Shown here piece by piece: positions 1 to 7,399 of a DNA stretch of 64,000 nt (position 1 is the stretch's first letter; each line of letters starts with the position of its first letter). Location: NCBI GenBank assembly GCA_905221615.1, contig CAJNDT010000613.1, positions 656,501-720,500 on the forward strand, in the 5' to 3' direction. Under the pieces are notes generated by a model that did not search any database, was not told where the DNA came from, and saw only the letters and a program-made list of their open reading frames with translations. The stretch comes from Symbiodinium sp. CCMP2592 (Eukaryota > Sar > Dinophyceae > Suessiales > Symbiodiniaceae). The position numbers and the translations under genes are program-made.

Positions 1-2160
1 GTTGGCGGGAAGACTTTGGGTGTCGGTGATCATGCAGGCCCACAATTGAAGAAGGTCGCGTTGGAGATTCTGGAGGAGCACCCTGCCCATTTTAGCAGCC
101 GGTCACTGGCGGCATCTTTAGCCATGGTTGTCGGCGATGGCGCCAATGCCATGGGTGGTCGGTTGGCTCGGCACAAGAGCACAGCTTCGGCGGAACTGAT
201 ATGGTCTGAAGTTTTCAATTCTGTTTGGGATGGAGACCCTGTGCCGGTCATGACGGACTGGGGCCTGATGCACCGTGAAGCATAGCTACAAAGCAATAGT
301 TGTGATAATCAAACGATATGTTCAATTGTAATATGTACACACTGTTGGTCGAACTACGAAGGAACAAACCGCACTGGATCGGGCAATCAAGTCTGTCGAT
401 GCAGCTACAGAAGTTATGGACATCGTATCTGTTTTGGACAAGACCTTTTTCATGGGCGACGGTCGGGCCTTGCTGCGAGGAGTTTCGAAACAAATTGGTG
501 AGCCGGTCGGCACCCTGGGAGCACCTGGCGGAACACGGATGTTTGTATTTTTCCGTTTGTCGCTTTTGAAGAATTTCAGGCCGGTCGTCACCGCTATGCA
601 TGCAAGACTGGCTTGGAAGCAGCAAAAGCACGGAGCCCGAAGTCTGAGAAATTTGATGGACGTCGGTCGCCGTTTGACAGACGTGAGCTTTGTGGTGTTC
701 CTATCTTTCTTGGAAAACTTCATGCCGGTCGCCTTCGAAGCTTTTTCTCAGGTGGCCCAAAAGGCGGTCGAACCTTCAAAACTGCAAGCAAGTGCAGAGA
801 GATCGCTGCAGTACGCCAGACGAGCAAGCACCTCCATCGACAGACTGAAGACCTACGTGACGGTCGCCACCTTGTTGCGCCAGCACTGTTCCAGCAAGCA
901 GATCATGCAGTTTCTTGCAGCCCTTTGCTACACACCAGCTGGTCGCTTTTTGCCAAAGTTTCTTCCTGGAATCATGAAGATAATGCATGTACTGCCGCCA
1001 GAGTTCTCGTCGGTTACATTGCACACCAGCAGAGAGCCGTCGGTCGAATACTATTGCTTGGGCCCACATTGCCAATGTCTGGGCAGGGAGAAATATTCTG
1101 AGACGAGGCCGAGGCCAGTTGTGAACTGGGATGGACCACGTGGAACCCGTGAGGCGTGACATGCTGATGTTTCTGGTCGGGCGGTCGGAGTTTTGGTGTT
1201 ACTTCATTCATTCTCTTCGTCTGTCTCAGAGAGATGAAGCCCCTGCCGCCCAACCTTAAATCATTAAACATGAAACACACCCTTCAAGGTGCGTGTGCCG
1301 GTGTGGGCTGACGGTCGAGCTTCGTTGCAAGATGACTTCTACGAGCCACGTGTTCAGTTTCGTAGTCGAACACGGCAGCTTGGAAGACAAGAAGCTCGTC
1401 GATTTCGTCAACATTTGTGGGAGGATCGGACCGATGGTTGCGAACACGCAGAATCCACTTGGGCACAGGCCGGTCGTTGTGTATGCAAATGGCGGTCGCG
1501 GTGTGTCATCCCAGAGAAGGTTTATATCGTGCACCATGATGTGATTCAAGCACTGGACAGTGCAAAGACGCTCGCCGGTCGTGCCACAGAGGAGATGTCG
1601 CAAATTCTCGGGCCGGTCGGTGTCAATGATGATGTCTTGCAGATCCGGTCCAATGCAATGATTGCGTTTGACTGGGAAGGGTTGATCGGCGGTCAAGCCC
1701 AACCTCGGCACGGAGATGCTTTCCTGAAACTGTATCAGGCACTCAGGCCGGTCCTAAGGCACACACTTTGGCCCACGGGCCCTGAGTTTCAAGGTGTCGA
1801 ACATCGATGGGATTTGCCGGTCGAAGACATGAAGGCACAATATAGACTGTTCCTTTCTCGTGTTCTTGCAGCAGCATTTGGGAAGGACTGTCGGGTGCCG
1901 CCGGTCATCAGAGCAGAGGCTAAATCATGGTTTTCCGTTACTGCTTGCACTGTGCGGCCGGTCATGGTCTTCTCCGCTGTGGCGGCCATCGTGCAGCAGA
2001 AAATGCCCTATGCTTCAAGAGCTGGACAGCTGTATTGTGCGTCTGTCGTTTCACTTTGTTTGGGATCGTACCAACAGCAGCAGCTGCCTGTGTCTGCGTA
2101 TGAGACTTTCCAGGTTGCCAGCGACGGTCGCTTGCAATATTCATTCAGTTGTAATTATTT
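1..2160 (+). CDS. Split gene, dinoflagellate hypothetical protein, 5' end outside window
   Basis: Four coding-like blocks follow each other on the + strand: before 1 to about 280 (contains VVGDGANAMGG and TDWGLMHRE), about 355-1,120 (contains VLDKTFFMGDGRALLRG and APGGTRMFVFF), about 1,293-1,510 (contains SLEDKKLVDFVNICGRI) and about 1,515-2,130 (contains ALDSAKTLAGRATEEMSQ). They are separated by short AT-rich gaps with in-frame stops, so they are read as exons. Exact splice sites are not resolved. The layout of the first two blocks (a GDGA segment, then a WxxxH segment, then an alpha-helical region) resembles hAT/ZNF862-like transposase-derived proteins that I associate with dinoflagellate genomes; this is family memory, not alignment. 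No catalytic triad is demonstrated. The CGGTC word is read in frame repeatedly, mostly as x-Val. Function unknown. Confidence 0.5.
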
Positions 2161-2393
2161 ATTAGTAAAGACATGATCAATTAATACAGGTTGGAGTGGA
2201 GTGTTCTGCATGATTGTTGGAAATGGAATGCAACAGCATTTGGTTTGTGTTTCCCTTATCATAGTTCTGAGGACTCGCGCAGGTCGGAAGTCTCACTGTA
2301 AACAGACGGAAACGCAGAAAGACAGGGGCGGTCATAGTTCCCACAAAGGGACTCGTGGCGGTGCTGCCACCGGTCTGCATTTCAGATTCAGCC

Positions 2394-2478
2394 TAGCCAA
2401 GATCCCAGACTTCCTTTGCTGACAATATATATGCGTCCATATCTATTGTCGGTCTGAGGAAGTCTGGTATCTTGGCTA
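2394..2478. repeat. Foldback (inverted repeat) with 22-bp arms
   Basis: Arms at 2,394-2,415 and 2,457-2,478 (TAGCCAAGAT.CCAGACTTCCT) are complementary with one mismatch. The inner 2,421-2,450 is AT-rich and weakly paired (GACAATA / TATTGTC). It lies just upstream of, and slightly into, the next coding block. It could be a small MITE or a transcript-end hairpin. Confidence 0.75.
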
Positions 2479-3488
2479 AGCGCTTGGTGGTTGTGACCGA
2501 AATGAAGGTCTCGGTTGATTCTGTGGCAATCGCTAGATCCTTGGAAGCACATCCTTGGTTTACAGTTGGTCGATGCAGAACAGACCCAAAGTGCTGGCAT
2601 GTCGGTCGCTTGCATCATCGTACTCGGCTGCTGGCAGCACCTGAAGCTGCCATCGAGCGCCTGGGTTCCATAATGAATTACCAGTACGATGCCTGTGCTG
2701 GTCTTACCCCGGCACAGGCGGTCGATCGCCTGCTCTTGGATCTCTGGAAACACATAGTAAAGTATTTGTTTAGTTCTAGTGTTGATTCATCAATTATTCA
2801 ATGTATTTTTGATTAGACAGAGAAAAACACGAGCCTGAAATTGCCTGTCTGAGGCCCAAGGTGGGCTGCACATGCTGGGCTCGGACCGCGATGAAATCCT
2901 CAAAGCTGCAGTCTGCCGGTCGATCATGTCGGTCCGCAAACGAGCCCGAGGAGGAGGACCCACTGAGCAGATCCGCCAGAAGAACAATGCTGTGCGTCTG
3001 TCTGGACGGTCGTTTGAAGAGCTTTCTGGGCACAGCCGTCAGGACATGGCAGAACTGCTGGATCCACTGCTCCCACAAGACATCGATGGTGGATTGTCGG
3101 TCGTCTTGAGGAACATTCAGCAGCAACATTCTTCGTCATTGCCGTGTGATCTTCCTGATGTTCTCCAGCAAGCTGTGCAGAAGGCGGTCGTTGGCGGGTC
3201 ATCAGCCTGCACATAGTATTAGTTTATTATTTGACTCAATCATGACATGTACTAATCAAATGTAAGGAATCAACTTAATTGTTAAAAAAATACAACTCTA
3301 CAGTATTCAAGTTGACTGGAAGGACCAGAGAGCCAAGGAAAGTGCAACTGCTGCCAACCTCAGTGCAGGTCCTGCACGCTCAGCAGAAGTCGGTCGCCTC
3401 CTCTGTTATGAGAGACTACTTGAAAGAGTGGCTGGAATCAGAGGATGGCAAGAAGTACCAAGCCAGTCGGGCTAAGCTTTGGAAGTGA
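2472..3488 (+). CDS. Coding blocks of an unnamed split gene
   Basis: Three blocks have protein-like composition: about 2,490-2,757 (contains LGSIMNYQYDACAGLTPAQ and LLLDLWKHI), about 2,837-3,210 (contains LGSDRDEILKAAV and SFEELSGHSRQDMAELLD) and about 3,300-3,486 (contains SVMRDYLKEWLESEDGKKY). The gaps (2,758-2,836 and 3,211-3,299) are AT-rich with stops in all frames. They may continue the gene upstream or belong to a second one; no start or end is certain. The middle block is rich in Arg/Lys and hydrophilic helices with no signal peptide or membrane segment. The CGGTC word recurs in each block (2,602; 2,719; 2,917; 3,006; 3,098; 3,185; 3,390). I do not recognise the family. Confidence 0.4.
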
Positions 3489-4331
3489 GCTGGTCGCTGC
3501 TGAGAAAAAATGCCGACGATGTTGTGAACACTGCATTTGTGTACCAAGATCTAGCTCGGTCACTTTTCGAGTGAGTCACGTCACCCAGGCCATGACTGGA
3601 TCGCCGGTCACTGCTGCACAAAGGACTGGGCCGTGTGTTGCATATGAAGCACTAGCTCGGTTGGTGATCATGTCTTTTGCAAAGCACCAGGCCATCATGG
3701 TGCCCAAGCTGCAGAACCATTTTGCTGTCAGCAAAGTGGTTCTTCAGGTTGGGCACTAGGTGCTTCAGTGGTCTCGTCGGACCCCCAGCTGTTTGTTTGC
3801 TGCACTCCTCCTGATTTCTCTCACATGTTATCTTCAGTCAAGCAGGCCGGTCAATGCCATAAGATGAAGATCCGAAGCAACCCTGGCCCACGACTGTCCG
3901 GCACTGCCGGGCGATCGTGGATCCGAGTTGCTTTGCATCTCCAGCTGGTGGCATGTTGGAAGCTCAGACCTTCTTTAGTAACCTGACCGTCCTGTGATGA
4001 GCTCATGTGGCCCAGGCCGTGGTTGCCGTGCTGGTCGCTGCCACTGAAAGAAAGACAACGAGGCGATGTGTAAGCCCTTTGTCGGTCGATCACAAGGCGA
4101 TGCTGTCACGATGGCATGGCCTTCTGCTTGACTCTGTCTGTCTGACTTGCCAGCTGTGCTTCAGCTCTTATAGCATCATCGACTACACATCACTTAGAGA
4201 GTTTCTTGCAGCCGTGGTCGTGTCAGGGAGCAACAAGCCTTGGGACTGAACAAAGCCATTGCACGGCAGCATCAGCGTATCATCATACCTATAATATACA
4301 TGAGAACTTCACTTGAGACTAGACTTTAGAC
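3489..4331 (+). other. Weak coding-like stretch without a clear gene
   Basis: Short open stretches (for example 3,495-3,759, containing AYEALARLVIMSFAKHQAIM) alternate with stops. The GC level and the CGGTC word continue (3,493; 3,605; 3,848; 4,030; 4,083). It could be further small exons or decayed coding sequence. Nothing is recognised. The part from about 4,250 to 4,331 is AT-rich and looks intergenic or intronic. Confidence 0.3.
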
Positions 4332-4625
4332 ATGGAGCAGATGGAGCTCCTTTCGGAGTCTGAGTCCATGTCGGTCGACCTCCAGATATGTTCAGGCAGC
4401 GAAAGCTTGAAGAGCTGGTCGCCGGATGAGAGTGGGTCGGAGTCTCTTCCGGCGTCAGATATGCCAGATATTGACGTGGACCAGGCAAATGCGACGCCGG
4501 TCGCAAATTTTGGCAGCGGCATGGCAGGTGCCAAGCAGTGGCCTGAGATCACGATGATTGCTTTAAGTCGTATTTTGTCGGTCAAGCAACTTCAAGGCAT
4601 GGCTGTTGTGAAACCCATCGATTAA
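4332..4625 (+). CDS. Acidic Ser/Asp/Glu-rich N-terminal exon, possibly of the methyltransferase gene
   Basis: An ATG at 4,332 opens a 97-codon frame that begins MEQMELLSESES and holds acidic clusters (SDMPDIDVDQ). A stop follows at 4,623. AT-rich, intron-like DNA (4,626-4,730) separates it from the methyltransferase frame. A plausible reading is that this is the 5' exon of that gene, giving an unstructured acidic N-terminus; the donor cannot be placed with confidence. Alternatively it is an independent small protein. The CGGTC word is present at 4,371, 4,500 and 4,578. Confidence 0.4.
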   Translation: MEQMELLSESESMSVDLQICSGSESLKSWSPDESGSESLPASDMPDIDVDQANATPVANFGSGMAGAKQWPEITMIALSRILSVKQLQGMAVVKPID

Positions 4626-4735
4626 GAACCGTTTATTAATTATTCTTGCAATCGTCATAATGCTAATAAGTTATCATTATCAGAGCAATAGTAATAATAA
4701 TCGTTATCAGTTTCTGAGCACCCTGACCAGGTTCC

Positions 4736-5908
4736 ATGCTGGCTGGCCCAATCCGTGTCAGTACACATTTCTCAGGTGTTGGATGTGCTGAGCAGGCGGT
4801 CGAGCGTGTGCACAAGGCCTTCCAAGAACTTCTTCTGTGTAAGTTCACCACGCGGGCGGTCGCCAAGAGATCGACTCTGCAGTTCGTGTCTGCGTGTGAC
4901 TTATCACGGGCCTGCCAGAATCTTTTGATGGGTCGGTCGGAGCATGTCTTTGGAGATATCAGGGATGCCTTTCCGACTCTGGAAATGCTAGGTCCTGACC
5001 GGCCGGTCGCAGAGCGGTGGGCACTGGCCAAGAGAGCAGCCGCCAACGTCCCAAGAATATGTCGGTGTCATGTTGCATGCCGGCCACCACCCGTGACGGT
5101 CGACATCAGCGGTAGCCCATGCCAGCCATGGTCGAGAGCTGGACAGAAGAGGCGCTGGACCGACGGTCGGTCTGACCTTCTCCTGCTATGGGCAGCCCTT
5201 ATGTTGAAGCAGGAGCCGCCGGTCATACTGCACGAAAACGTGTCTGGCTTTCCCACGTCGGTCCTGGAGGATCTCATGCAGGAAAAGTATGTCATTCATC
5301 ACTTGCGGGTCGAGCCACACCATGTGGGCTTCACCTGTGTGAATCGACCACGGGTATATTCCGTGCTAGTACATCGGTCGAGAGCGTCGGTTGCCGATAT
5401 CCCGACGGTCTACCATTTCGTGACAAGCTTCTTCAATTCCGTCGGTGGTGGACTGTCCATCAGAGATTGTTACATAGGGTCGGTCGAGGAGACTCTAGAA
5501 GAGGAGAACTTCTGTCGCAGAGCAAAGGGTTTAGACATGGTGCAGACGCCAAGCCGGTCGTGGGAATGTCTGCTGACTGGGCAGCAGCAGAAATACTTGG
5601 CAAAGTACCGTGAAACTTGGCAGCAGTGCAGGTCTGACAAAGAGCAGGAGCCGGTCTTTGATCTCAGCCAAAACCCTGCACGTTTCCTTAAGATGACTAC
5701 AAAAGATGGTCGCTTGCCAACTTTCCGCACGAATACGAAAATTTGGGTGGATGGTTTGAGCCGATGGCTTCTGCCGGTCGAAATGGCAGCAGCAATGGCA
5801 ATGAACTATGGGGTCCTGGGGCAGCCCAACCGACAGCAGGTCGGCAACGGAATGCATGTGGCCAACTGTGGAGTAATGTTGGCGGTCGCCTTGGCCTGTA
5901 CGCGTTGA
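4736..5908 (+). CDS. C5 cytosine-specific DNA methyltransferase
   Basis: A 390-residue frame carries the ordered motifs of C5-cytosine DNA methyltransferases, which move a methyl group from S-adenosylmethionine to DNA cytosine. Motif I is HFSGVGC (residue 11 on), the AdoMet-binding loop. Motif IV is GSPCQPW, with the catalytic Cys at about residue 129. Motif VI is HENV, with Glu at about 167. Motif VIII is NRPRV, with R204-x-R206. Motif X is QVGNGMHVAN, starting near residue 368. The region between VIII and X is the likely target-recognition part. No BAH, PHD, CXXC or helicase domain is seen, so it is a catalytic-domain-only protein, like bacterial or retroelement-carried enzymes. An AG|G acceptor lies just before (4,730), so an upstream exon is likely and the ATG may be internal. 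All key residues are intact. The gene lies inside the CGGTC island and itself holds about 20 copies of that word. Confidence 0.85.
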   Translation: MLAGPIRVSTHFSGVGCAEQAVERVHKAFQELLLCKFTTRAVAKRSTLQFVSACDLSRACQNLLMGRSEHVFGDIRDAFPTLEMLGPDRPVAERWALAKRAAANVPRICRCHVACRPPPVTVDISGSPCQPWSRAGQKRRWTDGRSDLLLLWAALMLKQEPPVILHENVSGFPTSVLEDLMQEKYVIHHLRVEPHHVGFTCVNRPRVYSVLVHRSRASVADIPTVYHFVTSFFNSVGGGLSIRDCYIGSVEETLEEENFCRRAKGLDMVQTPSRSWECLLTGQQQKYLAKYRETWQQCRSDKEQEPVFDLSQNPARFLKMTTKDGRLPTFRTNTKIWVDGLSRWLLPVEMAAAMAMNYGVLGQPNRQQVGNGMHVANCGVMLAVALACTR

Positions 5909-6223
5909 AGAACAGTGCGGTTAAAAAAAATGCAGTGTGGTGCAATGCCCAATATCTGATTGGCACACTTGCTCCATGATTCATCCTGTGCCACGTCGGT
6001 CGTGCCTATTTTCAGTCAATCTTAATTAATGTCGTTTGCTCATTGCCAGGCAGACGTGGTGAGCCCTCCTCTGAGAGCAGGTCGACCAGGTGGATGACAT
6101 GGTACGACCATGCCGTCCAAATGGTCCGTGGCTGCTGGTTGGAAGACCAGACACAGTGCCGGTCCTTCAGCTTCGCTGAATCTTCACTTTGCGTGCCTCC
6201 TGAGTGTACAAAGGAGTTCTGGA
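5909..6223 (+). other. 3' flank of the methyltransferase; possible small exon
   Basis: AT-rich DNA after the stop (5,909-6,050) is followed by a GC-richer stretch that stays open from about 6,043 to 6,225 (contains WYDHAVQMVRGCWLEDQ). It could be a further exon or untranslated sequence. CGGTC words occur at 5,997 and 6,162. Nothing recognised. Confidence 0.3.
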
Positions 6224-6285
6224 GCCGTGGGGCAGCTCGAATGCGAATCCCTCTGAGAGGTGTTCGCATTGGAGCTGCCCCACGG
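6224..6285. repeat. Inverted repeat
   Basis: CCGTGGGGCAGCT at 6,224-6,236 pairs perfectly with AGCTGCCCCACGG at 6,273-6,285. The inside (GAATGCGAA / TTCGCATT) extends the pairing imperfectly, so the whole forms a hairpin. It abuts a second, longer hairpin. Confidence 0.8.
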
Positions 6286-6290
6286 TTCCC

Positions 6291-6345
6291 AAGCAGCTCA
6301 ACGAGAAGGCTCTGTAGCCTACAGAGCCTTCTCGTTGAACTGCTT
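6291..6345. repeat. Near-perfect palindrome, 27-bp arms, 1-nt centre
   Basis: Arms 6,291-6,317 and 6,319-6,345 are complementary except for one mismatch, around a single central C at 6,318 (core GGCTCTGTAG-C-CTACAGAGCC). Together with the preceding inverted repeat it forms a double hairpin downstream of the methyltransferase. Confidence 0.9.
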
Positions 6346-6399
6346 GACCGAGCATGTTCGACATGCTGATGTCAAGGTCATGTCATTGAAAAAGTTGAG

Positions 6400-6710
6400 T
6401 TCATGTTATAGGCGTTGTTTTCACACAGCCGGTCCATCATGTGGCTGGACGATTGGGCCAATCGTCTCAACCACAAGCCGATGGACCGGCCGCCAGGTTC
6501 GGAGATGGCCTTGACAACGGTCGTAGACATTGAAGCACTGGGGTGACCACATCGCTTGCCGGTCGACTTCCGTCCCGGTGCATTCCTGAGCTCGCCGGTC
6601 GACTTCGGTCTCGGCGCTCAGCTTGCCGTGGCCTTATGGTGGAGCGCAAACGAAACAGTATTTTAAGTTCATGTTAGGCGTTGTTTTCACTCAGCCGGTC
6701 CATCATGTGG
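6400..6710 (+). repeat. Direct repeat pair flanking CGGTC-rich DNA
   Basis: About 45 bases at 6,398-6,445 (AGTTCATGTTATAGGCG ... CAGCCGGTCCATCATGTGG) recur at 6,665-6,710 with small differences (ATGTTAGGCG, then CAGCCGGTCCATCATGTGG). Each copy contains the CGGTC word. Between them are further copies of the word (6,517; 6,560; 6,596) and no convincing coding frame. Confidence 0.7.
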
Positions 6711-6724
6711 CCTTGACGGCGTCA

Positions 6725-6783
6725 GTGCAGCCCAGAAGAAAAAAGAGCTCGAGGCTCGAGCTCTTTTTTCTTCTGGGCTGCAC
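6725..6783. repeat. Perfect 59-bp palindrome, 29-bp arms, 1-nt centre
   Basis: Arms 6,725-6,753 and 6,755-6,783 are exact reverse complements around G6754 (outer GTGCAGCCCAGAAG, inner AGAGCTCGAG). An A6/T6 run sits within the arms. In RNA it would be a very stable hairpin. It may be a terminator or processing-like structure, or the product of template switching. Confidence 0.92.
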
Positions 6784-6798
6784 CCCGAGCTAGGAACT

Positions 6799-6974
6799 CG
6801 ATTGTGCAGAATCAGGCGGTCGACTGCTCAAACCGTGGAAGTCGATTGTGCAGAATCAGGCGGTCGACTGCTCAAACCGTGGAAGTCGATTGTGCGGAAA
6901 AAGGCGGTCGACTGCTCAAACCGTGGAAGTCGATTGTGCGGAAAAAGGCGGTCGACTTCTCAAACCGTCTAAGT
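6799..6974 (+). repeat. Tandem repeat, four 44-bp units containing CGGTCGAC
   Basis: Unit starts (CGATTGTG) lie at 6,799, 6,843, 6,887 and 6,931, an exact 44-bp period. Each unit carries GGCGGTCGACT and CTCAAACCGT. Units 1-2 have CAGAATCA where units 3-4 have CGGAAAAA. All three frames stay open because 44 is not a multiple of 3, so the long frame that runs through it is incidental. The array lies exactly at the left limit of the retrotransposon. Confidence 0.92.
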
Positions 6975-7397
6975 CACGACCCTGTTTTTTGGTTTATGCC
7001 AAAGTCGTACAGCTCAACCCTGCTTATAGCATTCGCAGCGAAGCACCCGGGGGCTTTGTCGGCACACTTTCTTGCGGGAGTCTATGCAAGGCTTTCGAAG
7101 GGAACACTCAGCCGAACATCGCAGCTCAGGGACGTTTCAGTGGCGGCCTGGGCTCATCAGTTCACTGGCCTTTCCGAGGTAAGAGATCTGAAGGAAATCT
7201 TGACGCTTGCCGAGATCCTGGATTCCGTGAATCGCCGGGAGATCGAGAGGGCAATGGACATCCTGTGCCAGCGTATCCTGGCGATCCAGTCTGCAAAGAT
7301 GAAGGGAGGATCTTGGGAGAAAGCGGAGGCCATCGAGCTGGTGAGCACGCAGAGGTCCTTGGCCAGCTCTTCGATGCTGGCTCTGACGAATGCTTGA
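6975..7397 (+). CDS. Gag-like protein of the DIRS element (5' partial)
   Basis: The frame ending with the stop at 7,395-7,397 reads as a helical protein (AFAAKHPGALSAHFLAGVY, then RDLKEILTLAEILD and EIERAMDILCQRILAIQSAK). This resembles gag-like segments seen ahead of RT in dinoflagellate YR retroelements (recognition from memory). Its N-terminus runs into the 44-bp tandem repeat, which cannot be its real start, so the 5' part is missing. The pol frame is offset from it, which implies frameshifting or reinitiation. Confidence 0.6.
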   Translation, partial: HDPVFWFMPKSYSSTLLIAFAAKHPGALSAHFLAGVYARLSKGTLSRTSQLRDVSVAAWAHQFTGLSEVRDLKEILTLAEILDSVNRREIERAMDILCQRILAIQSAKMKGGSWEKAEAIELVSTQRSLASSSMLALTNA

Positions 7398-7399
7398 GC

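Larger units (their letters stand above)
1..6974 (+). other. Strand-specific word island rich in CGGTC / GGTCG
   Basis: The pentamers CGGTC or GGTCG (often joined as CGGTCG) occur about 75 times on the + strand by eye count, roughly one per 90 bases, in exons, introns and spacers. The reverse complements (GACCG, CGACC) are rare in the same interval. A random pentamer would be expected about seven times per strand in 7 kb. In exons the word is read in more than one frame: often as NCG-GTC (Ala/Pro/Ser/Thr-Val), in other places as GGT-CGN (Gly-Arg). It also lies in apparently non-coding DNA (2,328; 5,997; 6,430-6,970). The density falls abruptly at the start of the retrotransposon near 6,975. 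Codon bias alone does not explain it; the cause is unknown. Confidence 0.8.

Noticed and set aside
1289-1510. Arg-rich frame at the start of the 295-residue open stretch
   Set aside because: The overlapping frame containing SLEDKKLVDFVNICGRI has more natural composition; the Arg-rich reading is its out-of-frame shadow until about 1,512.
6804-6974. N-terminal parts of the two long frames crossing the 44-bp tandem
   Set aside because: The array is open in all three frames, so the shared MQNQAVDCSNRGSRL-like starts are repeat translation, not true protein ends.
6799-6974. Possible CRISPR array
   Set aside because: Units are contiguous without unique spacers, the genome is eukaryotic and no cas genes are present.
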